From the NCBI RefSeq assembly GCF_042429235.1, contig NZ_JBHMBA010000002.1: a DNA stretch of 64,000 nucleotides. One strand, written 5' to 3'. A program made the translations under genes and the position numbers. A model generated the notes under the pieces. The model was not told where the DNA came from. It made no database searches and worked only from the letters and a program-made list of their open reading frames with translations. This DNA comes from Arthrobacter_B citreus (GTDB lineage Bacteria; Actinomycetota; Actinomycetes; Actinomycetales; Micrococcaceae). Shown here piece by piece: positions 16,507 to 24,713 of this stretch; position 1 is the stretch's first letter; each line of letters starts with the position of its first letter.

Positions 16507-16627
16507 AATGCGCACTGCCAAGGCTTAATGTGCACTGCAAGGACTTAACGTGCGCTGCCAAGGCTTAATGTGCACTGCAAAGTGGACTTATTGTGCGCTG
16601 CAAGGACTTAACGTGCACTGCAAGGCG
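16505..16627 (+). repeat. 20-bp tandem repeat, six copies, after the ctaF terminator
   Basis: Six degenerate units of consensus TTAACGTGCACTGCAAGGAC start at 16505, 16525, 16545, 16565, 16588 and 16608. Five are 20 bp and one is 23 bp. Each has a central GTGCAC or GTGCGC core. The first unit begins within the terminator's T-tail. The rest of the gap to the GntR gene (16628-16726) shows no gene. Confidence 0.9.
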
Positions 16628-16726
16628 CATTTCCAAAACGTGCTGTTGTGGAGCCCCCGGGTGCCGGCAAACCATCAGCTCCAATGTGGGTGCGTCACAG
16701 GCGTGCATCCCCGCCGGTTATCCTTG

Positions 16727-17590
16727 ATGAAGCACCACCGCCGAGGGAAGGAACCGGATGCGCAGGATGACGGACCCCAGGATTCGGCGCAGCTGATGCA
16801 CCAGGCGTTCAAGAATTTCCCCGACCTGCTGGACCCGGTTTCGGATGTGGCAAAGCACCTGCAGCTGCAGAACATACTGCGGCGGTTTGTGGACCAGCAC
16901 GCCGCGGCAGGCGCCGCCATCCCCAGTGAACGCGTGTTGGCCGAGCACTTCGGCGTGGCGCGTATGACGGTGCGCCAGGCAATTGATGCCCTGGTGGCCG
17001 ATGAAGTGCTTGAACGCGTTGTGGGGCTTGGCACCTTCGTGGCTCGTCCCAAGCTGGACCTGCAGGTGAAGCTCACGTCTTACAGCGAGGAAATGCACCG
17101 CCGAGGGATGGTGCCTGATGCGCGCGTCCTCAGCTTTGAACAAATTGGCGCATCACGCCTCGTGGCGCGTGAACTGCAGATTGACCCGGGCCAGCCGGTC
17201 ATCCGGTTCCGCCGCCAGCTGCTGGCGGACGGCGAACCCATGAGCGTGGACGAAAACTTCATTCCGGCCACGCACGTCCCGGGGATGCTCGATGAGGAGC
17301 CGCCCACGTCGCTGTACCGGGTGCTCAGCGAACGCTACGGCATGGTGATGGAATGGGGAGAGGACACCATCGAAGCAACCGCAGCATCGGCCTCGATCGG
17401 GCGGCTCCTCAATGTCGAGCTTGGCGCCCCGCTCCTGAAGATCCAGCGTCACGCGTATGTGGCACGCGCCATGGTGGACTATTCGGTCTCGTACTACCGT
17501 GCGGACCGGTACAAGCTTTGGGTGCCCCTCCAGCGGCCTGGAATGCGCACTCCGCGCTCCTATCACCCCGGCCGGCATCCGGGCTCCTGA
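16727..17590 (+). CDS. GntR-family transcriptional regulator (HutC/UTRA type)
   Basis: A 287-residue repressor. The winged helix-turn-helix lies at about residues 45-115 (I-P-S-E-R-V-L-A-E-H-F-G-V-A-R-M-T-V-R-Q-A-I-D-A-L) and a UTRA effector domain at about 130-275 (R-F-R-R-Q-L-L-A-D-G-E-P-M, then H-A-Y-V-A-R-A-M-V-D-Y-S-V-S-Y-Y-R-A-D-R). HutC/DasR-type members usually sense sugar phosphates or amino-acid derivatives. ATG 16727 is preferred; upstream codons in this frame run through the repeat. Its position between the oxidase genes and an unrecognised gene gives no target. Confidence 0.88.
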   Translation: MKHHRRGKEPDAQDDGPQDSAQLMHQAFKNFPDLLDPVSDVAKHLQLQNILRRFVDQHAAAGAAIPSERVLAEHFGVARMTVRQAIDALVADEVLERVVGLGTFVARPKLDLQVKLTSYSEEMHRRGMVPDARVLSFEQIGASRLVARELQIDPGQPVIRFRRQLLADGEPMSVDENFIPATHVPGMLDEEPPTSLYRVLSERYGMVMEWGEDTIEATAASASIGRLLNVELGAPLLKIQRHAYVARAMVDYSVSYYRADRYKLWVPLQRPGMRTPRSYHPGRHPGS

Positions 17591-17733
17591 AGCCGCACCG
17601 GCGCCTGCAGAGGTTGCCGCAGGCTTCGAGGCCGACCCTTCTTCCTCTTCCAATACTTCGCCCACCCTCTTTCCAGCCCTTCAGCGTTGGAAACACGACA
17701 GACCGCATTACCCAGCCAGGAGGCTACCGAACT

Positions 17734-18294
17734 ATGAACATCACCGTGATGTACCACCGGGACAGCAAGGGGGTCCTGCACTTCCGCGAGGCCATGTACG
17801 ACCCCGAGTCCGAAGAATTCATGATCAACCAGGGCCCTGTTGGCCACATGGGGAACAGCAGCGTTGTTGCCAATATTGACGAGGCGGCCGCTGACAAGAA
17901 GTTTGCAGCCTTCGCTGAGAAGTCGGCGGAGCTGGGCTATGCGGAACTGCCGCCCGAAGAGCAGCACTGGGTTGTGGCGCAGTATGCCCTGAAGTCGGCC
18001 GAAGGCACGGAGCGTGACCGGTACCTCGAGTACAAGGCCCGCACCGCGCTGGCCTCCTACTTCTCCTGGCGGGGTCTGGGGACGGTCGAAGAGAGCGAAT
18101 TCGTGCCCGGCAAGCTGAACATTTTCTGCCTGGTTCCGGATGTGCCCAAAGCGGTGAAGGGCATGCTCGTGGTCCTGCGCGACGCGAACCTGGACTTCAC
18201 CAAGCTCAGTGTCGGCTCCTCGCCCTTTGCCGAGCCCGGCAATTGGAAGCGGCGGCATCCGCTGCCGGCCAAGAAGCCCTTCGTTCTGGACTAG
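17734..18294 (+). CDS. Protein of unknown function (186 aa)
   Basis: I do not recognise a family with confidence. The protein is soluble, acidic in the middle and basic at the C-terminus, with no signal peptide or membrane segment. It begins M-N-I-T-V-M-Y-H-R-D-S-K-G-V-L-H-F-R-E-A-M-Y-D-P and contains a conserved-looking block F-S-W-R-G-L-G-T-V-E-E-S-E-F-V-P-G-K-L-N-I-F-C-L-V-P-D-V-P. ATG 17734 has a good ribosome binding site (CCAGGAGGC) and codon use is like that of the neighbours, so it is a real gene. It ends V-L-D at a stop that lies inside a 21-bp tandem repeat. Confidence 0.8.
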   Translation: MNITVMYHRDSKGVLHFREAMYDPESEEFMINQGPVGHMGNSSVVANIDEAAADKKFAAFAEKSAELGYAELPPEEQHWVVAQYALKSAEGTERDRYLEYKARTALASYFSWRGLGTVEESEFVPGKLNIFCLVPDVPKAVKGMLVVLRDANLDFTKLSVGSSPFAEPGNWKRRHPLPAKKPFVLD

Positions 18295-18387
18295 CCGGGA
18301 GGCTGCCTGGACTAGCTGGGAAGCCTCTTAGCCGGGAAGCCTCGACTAGCCGGGAGGCTGCTCTTCCTGGACAGCCGGGAGACTCCA
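18286..18387 (+). repeat. 21-bp degenerate repeat spanning the stop codon at 18292
   Basis: The unit CTGGACTAGCCGGGAGGCTGC (18286-18306) contains the gene's last two codons and its TAG stop. It recurs as 18307-18327 with three changes, then as partial copies to about 18387 (TTAGCCGGGAAGCCTC, GACTAGCCGGGAGGCTGC, TGGACAGCCGGGAGAC). The stop codon is therefore duplicated. This array runs directly into the 20-bp array that follows. Confidence 0.85.
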
Positions 18388-18400
18388 CCGGCCGCTCGGC

Positions 18401-18540
18401 TAACGCAAGACAAGCCCGGCTAACGCAAGACAAGCCCGGCTAACGCAAGACAAGCTCGGCTAACGCAAAACAAGCCGGGCTAACGCAAAACACGCCCGGC
18501 TAACGCAAAACAAGCCGGGCTAACGCAAAGGGAGCCGGTC
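18401..18540 (+). repeat. 20-bp tandem repeat, seven copies including the terminator's left arm
   Basis: Six exact-length 20-bp units of consensus TAACGCAAAACAAGCCCGGC lie at 18401, 18421, 18441, 18461, 18481 and 18501. A seventh at 18521 (TAACGCAAAGGGAGCCGGTC) is also the left arm of the terminator. There are no spacers between units, so this is not CRISPR. Confidence 0.95.
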
Positions 18541-18570
18541 AGCAGATGCTGACCGGCTCCCTTTGCGTTA
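18521..18570. terminator. Bidirectional terminator with a perfect 24-bp stem
   Basis: Positions 18521-18544 and 18547-18570 are perfect reverse complements with a two-base loop. The structure lies between the convergent 17734 gene and qcrB and can end transcription from both sides. The six upstream repeat units resemble its left arm and could partly pair with its right arm. Confidence 0.92.
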
Positions 18571-18604
18571 TTACCTGATGCTGCGTTGTTACGTCATGCT
18601 GTCC
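18571..18604. repeat. Two-copy 17-bp repeat next to the qcrB stop
   Basis: TTACCTGATGCTGCGTTG is followed by TTACGTCATGCTGTCCCG, two imperfect copies between the terminator and the qcrB 3' end. It is short and could be chance, but it fits the pattern at other gene ends in this window. Confidence 0.4.
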
Positions 18605-18613
18605 CGCGGAGGA

Positions 18614-20299
18614 CTACCGGTTCGTGATCGAAGCCTGGTCTTCCGCTTCCGCTTCAAGTTCAGCGGGGGACTCGTGGTGGTGAGCTGCTTCAAGTTCCCG
18701 CGGAGTAACCGGGGCAACCCGGTCCTCGAAGAAGAACCGTGACAGGCGTCCACGCAGCTTCTCCTTGCCGGAGATCTTGCCGCGTGCATCGGGCTGGGCG
18801 GGAGACACCTCGGGGGAGGTGAAGTCCACCAGCTTGTAGCGCTTGTACTCGTCCACGGGCTCGTGGACCTCGATGTACTCGCCGTGAGGCAGGCGGACAA
18901 TGCGTCCGCTCTCCACGCCGTGCAGAACGATCTCGCGGTCCTTGCGCTGCAGTGCCAGGGCAATGCGGCGGGTAATTGCGAAGGCGATCAGCGGTCCGAA
19001 GATCACCAGGAAGCGGAGCCAGTACGTCACATCGTTCAGCGACACATGGAAGTGCGTGGCGATGAGGTCCGAGCTCGCTGCTGCCCACATGGTGCAGTAG
19101 AAGACAATGCCGGCTACGCCGACGCCCGTGCGGAACGGAGCGTTGCGCGGGCGGTCCAGGAGGTTGTGGACTGCCTTGTCCTTGGTCAGCCAGGCTTCAA
19201 TCCAGGGCCAGGTGAACAGCAGGGTGAAGACGATTCCGGCCGGAACCAGCGCCGGGAACAGCACGTTCATGGAGAGCGTGTTGGTGCCCCACGGGAACGG
19301 AATGTTCCACTCCATCGGGATATTGCCGATCCAGCCCGGCATCAGGCGCAGGGCGCCGTCTACCCAGCCGATGTACCAGTCAGGCTGGGTACCGGCGGAA
19401 ACGGGGGAGGGGTCGTACGGGCCGTAGTTCCAGATCGGGTTGATCGTGAACAGACCAGCGATGACGGCGATGATGCCGAAGACGATGAAGAAGAATCCAC
19501 CGGCCTTGGCTGCGTAGACCGGTCCAACCGGGTAGCCGACAACGTTGTTGTTCGTACGGCCGGGGCCGCGGAACTGGGTGTGCTTGTGAACAACCACCAT
19601 GAAGAGGTGGATGGCGATCATCAGAAGGATCAGGGCCGGCACCAGCAGGATGTGCAGCATGTACAGGCGGCCGATGATGTCGGTGCCCGGGAACTCCCCG
19701 CCGAAGAGGAAGAAGCTGATGTACGTTCCAACCACCGGAACAGCCTTGATCACTCCATCGATAATCCGCAGGCCGTTACCGGAGAGCAGATCGTCGGGGA
19801 GCGAGTAGCCGGTGAAGCCGGCTGCGAGGGAGAGGATGAGCAGCACGCCGCCCACCACCCAGTTCAGTTCACGGGGCTTGCGGAAGGCGCCGGTGAAGAA
19901 CACGCGGAGCATGTGCACCGAAACGGCAGCGACAAACAGCAGCGCCGACCAGTGGTGAACCTGGCGCATGAAGAGGCCGCCGCGGATATCAAAGGAGATA
20001 TTCAGCGAGGACTCGTAAGCCACCGACATTTCCACGCCCTTGAGCGGGACGTAGCTGCCGTTGTAGTGCGTTTCGGCCATGGAGGGGTCGAAGAAGAACG
20101 TCAGGAAGGTTCCCGACAGCAGGAGGATGACGAAGCAGTAAAGTGCGACTTCACCGAACATGAACGACCAGTGGTCCGGAAAGACCTTGCGGCCGAATTC
20201 CTTGACCATGGCGGATCCGCCGACGCGGGAGTCGACGAAGTTGGTGACGCGGCCCAGACTGGTCTTGGCCTCGTAAGGGGTAGCGGAGGGAACACTCAT
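18614..20299 (-). CDS. qcrB: Cytochrome bc1 complex cytochrome b subunit
   Basis: The 561-residue cytochrome b subunit oxidises menaquinol and carries two b haems. Haem-ligand histidines lie in R-Q-V-H-H-W-S-A-L and V-S-V-H-M-L and in the later helices (L-Y-M-L-H-I-L, A-I-H-L-F-M-V-V-V-H-K-H). The quinone-site motif appears as P-D-W-Y. The extended C-terminal cytoplasmic region (about 430-561) is typical of actinobacteria. It is the last gene of ctaE-qcrC-qcrA-qcrB and starts three bases after the qcrA stop. Actinobacterial QcrB is a known drug target in mycobacteria. Confidence 0.97.
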   Translation of the reverse strand: MSVPSATPYEAKTSLGRVTNFVDSRVGGSAMVKEFGRKVFPDHWSFMFGEVALYCFVILLLSGTFLTFFFDPSMAETHYNGSYVPLKGVEMSVAYESSLNISFDIRGGLFMRQVHHWSALLFVAAVSVHMLRVFFTGAFRKPRELNWVVGGVLLILSLAAGFTGYSLPDDLLSGNGLRIIDGVIKAVPVVGTYISFFLFGGEFPGTDIIGRLYMLHILLVPALILLMIAIHLFMVVVHKHTQFRGPGRTNNNVVGYPVGPVYAAKAGGFFFIVFGIIAVIAGLFTINPIWNYGPYDPSPVSAGTQPDWYIGWVDGALRLMPGWIGNIPMEWNIPFPWGTNTLSMNVLFPALVPAGIVFTLLFTWPWIEAWLTKDKAVHNLLDRPRNAPFRTGVGVAGIVFYCTMWAAASSDLIATHFHVSLNDVTYWLRFLVIFGPLIAFAITRRIALALQRKDREIVLHGVESGRIVRLPHGEYIEVHEPVDEYKRYKLVDFTSPEVSPAQPDARGKISGKEKLRGRLSRFFFEDRVAPVTPRELEAAHHHESPAELEAEAEDQASITNR

Positions 20300-20302
20300 G
20301 GT

Positions 20303-21334
20303 TTAGCCACGCTCCCAGTAGCTCGGTCCAACGGGTTCATGGAAATCGCTGGTGGCGATCAGGTAGCCATCACTGTCTACGGCGATGGGCAGCTGCGGAA
20401 GCGGGTGGACAGCCGGTCCGAAGATGACCTTGCATTCCTGCGTCAGGTCAAACGTGGACTGGTGGCACGGGCAGAGCAGATGGTGGGTGTGCTGTTCGTA
20501 CAGCGCAACCGGGCAACCGACGTGGGTGCAAATCTTGGAGTATGCGACGATGCCGTCGACGTTCCAGTCTTCGCGGCCCGGAGAGGGGTTGAGGGAGTCC
20601 GGATCCAGGCGCATCAGCAGGACAACGGCCTTGGCCTTCTCCTCCAGCTTGTGCTCGGACTCATTCAGGCCTTCCGGAATGACATGGAAAGCTGAACCAA
20701 GGGTTACGTCCGAGGCCTTGATCCGGGTTCCGCTGGGATCGCGGGTCAGGTGCACGCCTTCGGCCCACATGGTGTGGCGGAGAACGTCGCCGGGCAGCGG
20801 ACCCAGGTCGCGGAATACGGCAATGGCCGGAAGCGGTGCGAGAACCATGGCACCCAGGAGGGTGTTGCGGATCAGCGGACGGCGCTTGATGCCCGTCTCT
20901 TCAATGATGTCCCCAAGCATCTTCTCAGCAACGGCGCGGTCCTCTTCGGGACGGATTTCATGCCGTTCCTCGATGACCTCGTGGTCCGGCATGAGCGTCT
21001 TGGCCCAGTGGACAATGCCGACGCCGATGCCCAGCATCGCAAACGCGGTGCCGAGGCCCAGGAGCAGGTTCTGCACCCTGATGTCGGCAATAGTGTGGCC
21101 GCCTTCGAGCTTGATGCCGAAGTAGCCGACAAAAAACACGAGCGTACCAATGATGGAGATGACGAACAGTGCCGCCACCTGCTTCTCAGCACGCTTCTCA
21201 GCGCGGGGATTCGTATCGGCCAGACGAGGACGGTGCGGAGGAAGACCGGGATTCCGGAACTTCTCTTCGTCGCCCTGGCCAGCCGTAGCTACGGTGCCCG
21301 AGGTGTTCGGACTGCCGTGACTATGGTCGCCCAT
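20303..21334 (-). CDS. qcrA: Cytochrome bc1 complex Rieske iron-sulfur subunit
   Basis: A 343-residue Rieske protein with the 2Fe-2S ligands in C-T-H-V-G-C and C-P-C-H-Q-S. The N-terminal part has three membrane helices (about 60-80, 90-115 and 165-185). This is the actinobacterial arrangement, where other bacteria have one helix. I chose ATG 21334 (M-G-D-H-S-H-G-S), which follows GAGGGGG by four bases; an in-frame start 12 bases upstream lacks this spacing. It lies between qcrC and qcrB. Confidence 0.96.
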   Translation of the reverse strand: MGDHSHGSPNTSGTVATAGQGDEEKFRNPGLPPHRPRLADTNPRAEKRAEKQVAALFVISIIGTLVFFVGYFGIKLEGGHTIADIRVQNLLLGLGTAFAMLGIGVGIVHWAKTLMPDHEVIEERHEIRPEEDRAVAEKMLGDIIEETGIKRRPLIRNTLLGAMVLAPLPAIAVFRDLGPLPGDVLRHTMWAEGVHLTRDPSGTRIKASDVTLGSAFHVIPEGLNESEHKLEEKAKAVVLLMRLDPDSLNPSPGREDWNVDGIVAYSKICTHVGCPVALYEQHTHHLLCPCHQSTFDLTQECKVIFGPAVHPLPQLPIAVDSDGYLIATSDFHEPVGPSYWERG

Positions 21335-21421
21335 GATCCCCCTCATCCTTCTCTTGAAACTGCATTTATAGACCTATGTGTAACTGTGATGTCACCTTCG
21401 AAAGGTGAGCGCGGGTGATGT

Positions 21422-22213
21422 CTAGGAAGACCGGGCGGTCAACCAAATGGTGAAAGCAATGACGAGGCCGAGGCCTGCGGTCCAGATGAACAGGCCTTCG
21501 GAAACGGGGCCCAGCGAGCCGAGTTCCGCACCGCCCGGGGAGCCGTTGGCTTCGATGTTCTTCAGGAAGGCGATGATGCTCTGCTTGTCCTCAGGGGAGA
21601 TGTTGGCGTCATTGAAGACAGGCATGTTCTGCGGGCCGGTGACCATGGCCTCGTAGATGTGCTTCTCCGAAACGCCCTCGAGGGACGGAGCAAACTTGCC
21701 CTGCGTCAGGGCACCGCCTGCGCCGGCGGCGTTGTGGCACATGGCACAGTTGACGCGGAAGAGCTCGCCGCCCTCGGCTGCGTTGCCGGCAGCGGCGTTG
21801 GTGAGCTCGGTGTCCGGTACAGCGGGACCGGCGCCGAGGCTGGCGACGTAGGCAGCAAGCTGGCTGGTCTGTTCCTCGGTGAACTGGACCGGCTTCTGCT
21901 GGGCCTGCGGGCCCTGCATGGCCATCGGCATGCGGCCGGTGCCCACCTGGAAGTCGACGGAGGCGGCGCCCACGCCAACGAGGGAGGGACCGTTGGCGGA
22001 TCCCGAAGCGTCCATGCCGTGGCATGTTGCGCAGTTGGCGATGAAGAGCTTCTCGCCCTGGTTTTCGTCATCAGCCGTGTAGGCGGTGCTTGCAGCCTGG
22101 GCCTCGTTGGCGCCGCTGACTGCTGCGTAGAGCCCACCTGTAACGAGGAGTCCCAGCAGCAGCAGCGCAACTGCTGCTAGGGGATGACGTCGCCTTTGCG
22201 ATAGTGCCTTCAC
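21422..22213 (-). CDS. qcrC: Cytochrome bc1 complex di-haem cytochrome c subunit
   Basis: A 263-residue cytochrome cc with two haem-binding motifs, C-A-T-C-H and C-A-M-C-H, an N-terminal signal/anchor helix (about 10-35) and a C-terminal membrane helix (about 240-260). In actinobacteria this di-haem subunit replaces soluble cytochrome c and passes electrons directly to CuA of the oxidase, making a bc1-aa3 supercomplex. GTG 22213 gives M-K-A-L-S-Q-R-R-R-H-P-L-A. The gene follows ctaE after 80 bases. Confidence 0.97.
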   Translation of the reverse strand: MKALSQRRRHPLAAVALLLLGLLVTGGLYAAVSGANEAQAASTAYTADDENQGEKLFIANCATCHGMDASGSANGPSLVGVGAASVDFQVGTGRMPMAMQGPQAQQKPVQFTEEQTSQLAAYVASLGAGPAVPDTELTNAAAGNAAEGGELFRVNCAMCHNAAGAGGALTQGKFAPSLEGVSEKHIYEAMVTGPQNMPVFNDANISPEDKQSIIAFLKNIEANGSPGGAELGSLGPVSEGLFIWTAGLGLVIAFTIWLTARSS

Positions 22214-22293
22214 TTGGTGGTTCCTAACTTCTGTGGTCTTTGGTGTGCTGGTGCCACTTTGGGTTTCTTAAGGGTTGCCGGCTCAAGCAGGTG

Positions 22294-22932
22294 TTACTTG
22301 AGGAAGTAGATGATGACGAACAGGGCAATCCAGACTACGTCCACGAAGTGCCAGTAGTACGACGTCACGATCGCAGAGGTGGCTTCAAAGTGGCCGAAGC
22401 GCTTGGCTGCGTAGGCACGTCCGATGATGAACAGGAACGCGATCAGTCCACCGGCGACGTGAAGGCCATGGAAGCCCGTGGTCAGGTAGAACGAGGATCC
22501 GTAGGAGTTCGAGGAAAGCGAAACTCCTTCGGTCACGAGCATCGCGTATTCGTAAGCCTGGACGGATACGAAGATCGCGCCCATAACGAAGGTGAGGAGG
22601 AACCACTCGACCATGCCCCAGCGGGAGACTTGGAACAGTCCTCCCGTGCGGCGCGGCTGGAGGCGTTCTGCGGCGAAGACGCCGAACTGGCAGGTAACGG
22701 AACTAAGAACAAGGATCACCGTGTTCGCGAACGCAAACGGAACGTTGAGCTTCTCCGTCTCCATGGCCCACAGGTCGCTCGAGGTTGAGCGAAGAGTGAA
22801 ATACATGGCAAAAAGGGCGGCGAAAAACATCAGTTCGCTGGCCAGCCACACTACGGTTCCGACGGAAACCATGTTGGGGCGGTTCAGCGTGGGGTGAGCC
22901 GGGGTACTGGGGGCATGGGTCGCTGTTGTCAC
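22294..22932 (-). CDS. ctaE: Cytochrome c oxidase subunit III
   Basis: A 212-residue subunit III with five predicted membrane helices and the family signatures S-E-L-M-F-F-A-A-L-F, F-Y-L-T-T-G-F-H-G-L-H-V and Y-Y-W-H-F-V-D-V-V-W. The GTG at 22932 gives M-T-T-A-T-H-A-P-S-T. A CATAAT box six bases upstream on the minus strand suggests a leaderless transcript. Placing ctaE with qcrCAB and away from ctaCDF is normal for actinobacteria. Confidence 0.97.
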   Translation of the reverse strand: MTTATHAPSTPAHPTLNRPNMVSVGTVVWLASELMFFAALFAMYFTLRSTSSDLWAMETEKLNVPFAFANTVILVLSSVTCQFGVFAAERLQPRRTGGLFQVSRWGMVEWFLLTFVMGAIFVSVQAYEYAMLVTEGVSLSSNSYGSSFYLTTGFHGLHVAGGLIAFLFIIGRAYAAKRFGHFEATSAIVTSYYWHFVDVVWIALFVIIYFLK

Positions 22933-23091
22933 ATAGACATTATGGACGTAAAACAGCCCAGTTCTCCAACAGATATGGACGGACGGCGCGTCTAAATAGT
23001 GCCGAAACCCCGCCGATCCCAGTAACGGCGCGGAACTCGCTCGTCAGAAACAAATCAGTATTTTCTACGAAACGTAGATAACCTAGGGGAT
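22933..23091. promoter_or_regulatory. Divergent promoter region, ctaE / trpD
   Basis: On the minus strand, CATAAT (plus-strand 22939-22944) is six bases from the ctaE GTG. On the plus strand, TAACCT (23079-23084) is seven bases from the trpD GTG. Both would produce leaderless or nearly leaderless mRNAs. No other structure stands out. Confidence 0.5.
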
Positions 23092-24138
23092 GTGACTACG
23101 AATCCGAGCTCCGAACACGCCTGGCCGCAGCTTCTGAACACCCTGATTTCGAGGCGGGACCTGCGGGTGGACCAGACCCGCTGGGCAATGAACACCATCA
23201 TGGCGGGGGACGCCTCCGACGCCCAGATTGCGGGCTTCCTGGTGGCGCTGCGGGCCAAGGGCGAGACTGTTGAGGAGCTGACCGGCCTGGTGGAAGCCAT
23301 GCTGGAAAACGCCAGGCCGATCGAGATTCCCGGCGAGACACTCGACATAGTCGGCACCGGAGGTGACCGCCACAACACCGTGAACATCTCGTCCATGGCG
23401 GCCCTGGTCTGTGCCGGGGCCGGCGCCAAGGTGGTTAAGCACGGAAACCGTGCGTCGTCGTCGGCATCGGGATCCGCCGATGTCATCGAGGCCCTGGGGG
23501 TGCGGCTGGATCTCACAGTGGACCGGGTGGCCGAGGCGGCCCTTACCGCCGGCATCACCTTCTGCTTCGCCCAGGTGTTCCACCCATCCATGCGCTACGC
23601 CGCCGTGCCGCGGCGTGAAATGGGCGTGCCCACCGCTTTCAACTTCATGGGTCCGCTGACCAATCCGGCCCGGCCCGCAGCATCGGCGATCGGCGTGGCC
23701 GATCCCCGGCTGGCCCCGCTGATCGCCGGCGTCCTGGCCGCGCGCGGAGTACGCGCGCTGGTGTTCCGCGGGGAGGATGGACTCGACGAGATGACGACGA
23801 CGGGCGTGTCCACGGTCTGGGAGGTCCGTGGAGGGGCCGTGGAGACGACAACCGTGGATCCCCTGGACCTCGGGATACCCCGGGCCACCCTGGACGATTT
23901 GCGGGGCGGAGACGCCGCCGCCAATGCCGCCGTGGTGCGCAGTGTCCTGGCCGGGGACCGTGGGCCCGTGCGTGACGCCGTTGTCCTCAACGCCGCCGCC
24001 GCCTTGGTGGCGCTCGATACTGATGGCGCAGGCAGTCTCAGCAAGCGGCTGGCCGCGGGGATCGCCCGTGCTGAGGCTTCGATCGATGACGGCCGTGCCC
24101 AGGCGGCACTGGACCGGTGGATTGAAGTCACGCAGTAA
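23092..24138 (+). CDS. trpD: Anthranilate phosphoribosyltransferase
   Basis: TrpD joins anthranilate to PRPP in tryptophan synthesis. The 348-residue product shows the PRPP loop G-T-G-G-D-R-H-N-T-V-N-I-S, the K-H-G-N-R-A-S-S-S motif, and F-N-F-M-G-P-L-T-N-P-A-R-P with H-P-S-M-R-Y. GTG 23092 gives M-T-T-N-P-S-S-E-H-A-W. The rest of the trp genes are not in the window, so trpD stands alone, as in many Micrococcaceae. A strong terminator follows. Confidence 0.96.
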   Translation: MTTNPSSEHAWPQLLNTLISRRDLRVDQTRWAMNTIMAGDASDAQIAGFLVALRAKGETVEELTGLVEAMLENARPIEIPGETLDIVGTGGDRHNTVNISSMAALVCAGAGAKVVKHGNRASSSASGSADVIEALGVRLDLTVDRVAEAALTAGITFCFAQVFHPSMRYAAVPRREMGVPTAFNFMGPLTNPARPAASAIGVADPRLAPLIAGVLAARGVRALVFRGEDGLDEMTTTGVSTVWEVRGGAVETTTVDPLDLGIPRATLDDLRGGDAAANAAVVRSVLAGDRGPVRDAVVLNAAAALVALDTDGAGSLSKRLAAGIARAEASIDDGRAQAALDRWIEVTQ

Positions 24139-24201
24139 GGCACAGGCTGAGCGACCCGCCGGCACACAGGCAGGCAATAGGCAGCGCAGCTTGAATAATC
24201 A

Positions 24202-24246
24202 AAAATGAGGCCGTCCCGGTTTTCCCGGGACGGCCTCATTTTTTGG
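24202..24246 (+). terminator. Intrinsic terminator of trpD
   Basis: A perfect 16-bp stem (AATGAGGCCGTCCCGG, TTTT-C loop, CCGGGACGGCCTCATT) is followed by six Ts and preceded by As. It is a textbook terminator that could work in both directions. Confidence 0.95.
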
Positions 24247-24293
24247 ATCTTGGGTTCGAATTCGGAGAACCCGGCCTCACTTATGAGGTGATC

Positions 24294-24340
24294 AATTTGT
24301 TATGAATTTGTTACCCAAAGGATGCCAAGGTGTGATAATA
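24294..24340 (+). promoter_or_regulatory. AT-rich promoter-like island with no downstream gene
   Basis: AATTTGTTA occurs twice at 11-base spacing (24294-24302, 24305-24313). An extended -10 box (TGTGATAAT, 24331-24339) follows and GGAGCC comes shortly after. Nothing is encoded on the plus strand downstream before the convergent Lrp gene ends at 24393. On the minus strand the direct repeat reads GTAACAAATTCATAACA, resembling the spaced GTAACA repeats bound by MtrA. I infer a relic or an RNA promoter. Confidence 0.4.
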
Positions 24341-24392
24341 GGAGCCAAAACTGAGATTTTTCTTACCCTGCAACGCCGATAAGGACGGATTC

Positions 24393-24674
24393 TCAGCCGT
24401 CGAAACCCAGGGAAAAAGCGGCGTCAAGGTCGTGCTTCGAGTAGGCGCGGAAGGCAATCTGCGTGGTCGTGCCGATGACGCCCTGCACCTTGGACAGACG
24501 GTTGGCAATGGCGTCGGCCAGGTCTTCGTGGCGCCGCACGCGGGCAATGGCGATCAGGTCCCATTCACCTGTCACGGAGTAGACCTCGCTGATGCCTTCG
24601 ATCTCAGAGATTTCCTCGGCGCATTCCGGGATGCGCGCTGAATCGGTCTGGATGAGTACAAAAGCGGTGATCAT
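24393..24674 (-). CDS. Stand-alone Lrp/AsnC ligand-binding (RAM) domain protein
   Basis: A 93-residue protein that consists only of the RAM (regulation of amino acid metabolism) fold of the Lrp/AsnC family, without the helix-turn-helix. Visible features are I-T-A-F-V-L-I-Q-T, I-S-E-V-Y-S-V-T-G-E-W-D-L-I-A-I-A-R-V (the beta-alpha-beta core) and V-I-G-T-T-T-Q-I-A-F. Such proteins form oligomers that bind amino acids. Their role in actinobacteria is mostly unknown. ATG 24674 follows GAAAGGGCCC. It sits 39 bases downstream of the DUF3054 gene stop and could be co-transcribed. Confidence 0.9.
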   Translation of the reverse strand: MITAFVLIQTDSARIPECAEEISEIEGISEVYSVTGEWDLIAIARVRRHEDLADAIANRLSKVQGVIGTTTQIAFRAYSKHDLDAAFSLGFDG

Positions 24675-24713
24675 GGTGGGCCCTTTCGTGGTGCTGCCTG
24701 TGGGACGGAGACG

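Noticed and set aside
18401..18540. Possible CRISPR array (seven regular 20-bp repeats)
   Set aside because: The units adjoin without spacers, are shorter than CRISPR repeats, and no cas genes are nearby.
18863..20695. 610-codon open frame on the plus strand opposite qcrB and qcrA
   Set aside because: It is antisense to well-conserved respiratory genes and its product has no recognisable fold. It is a by-product of high GC content.
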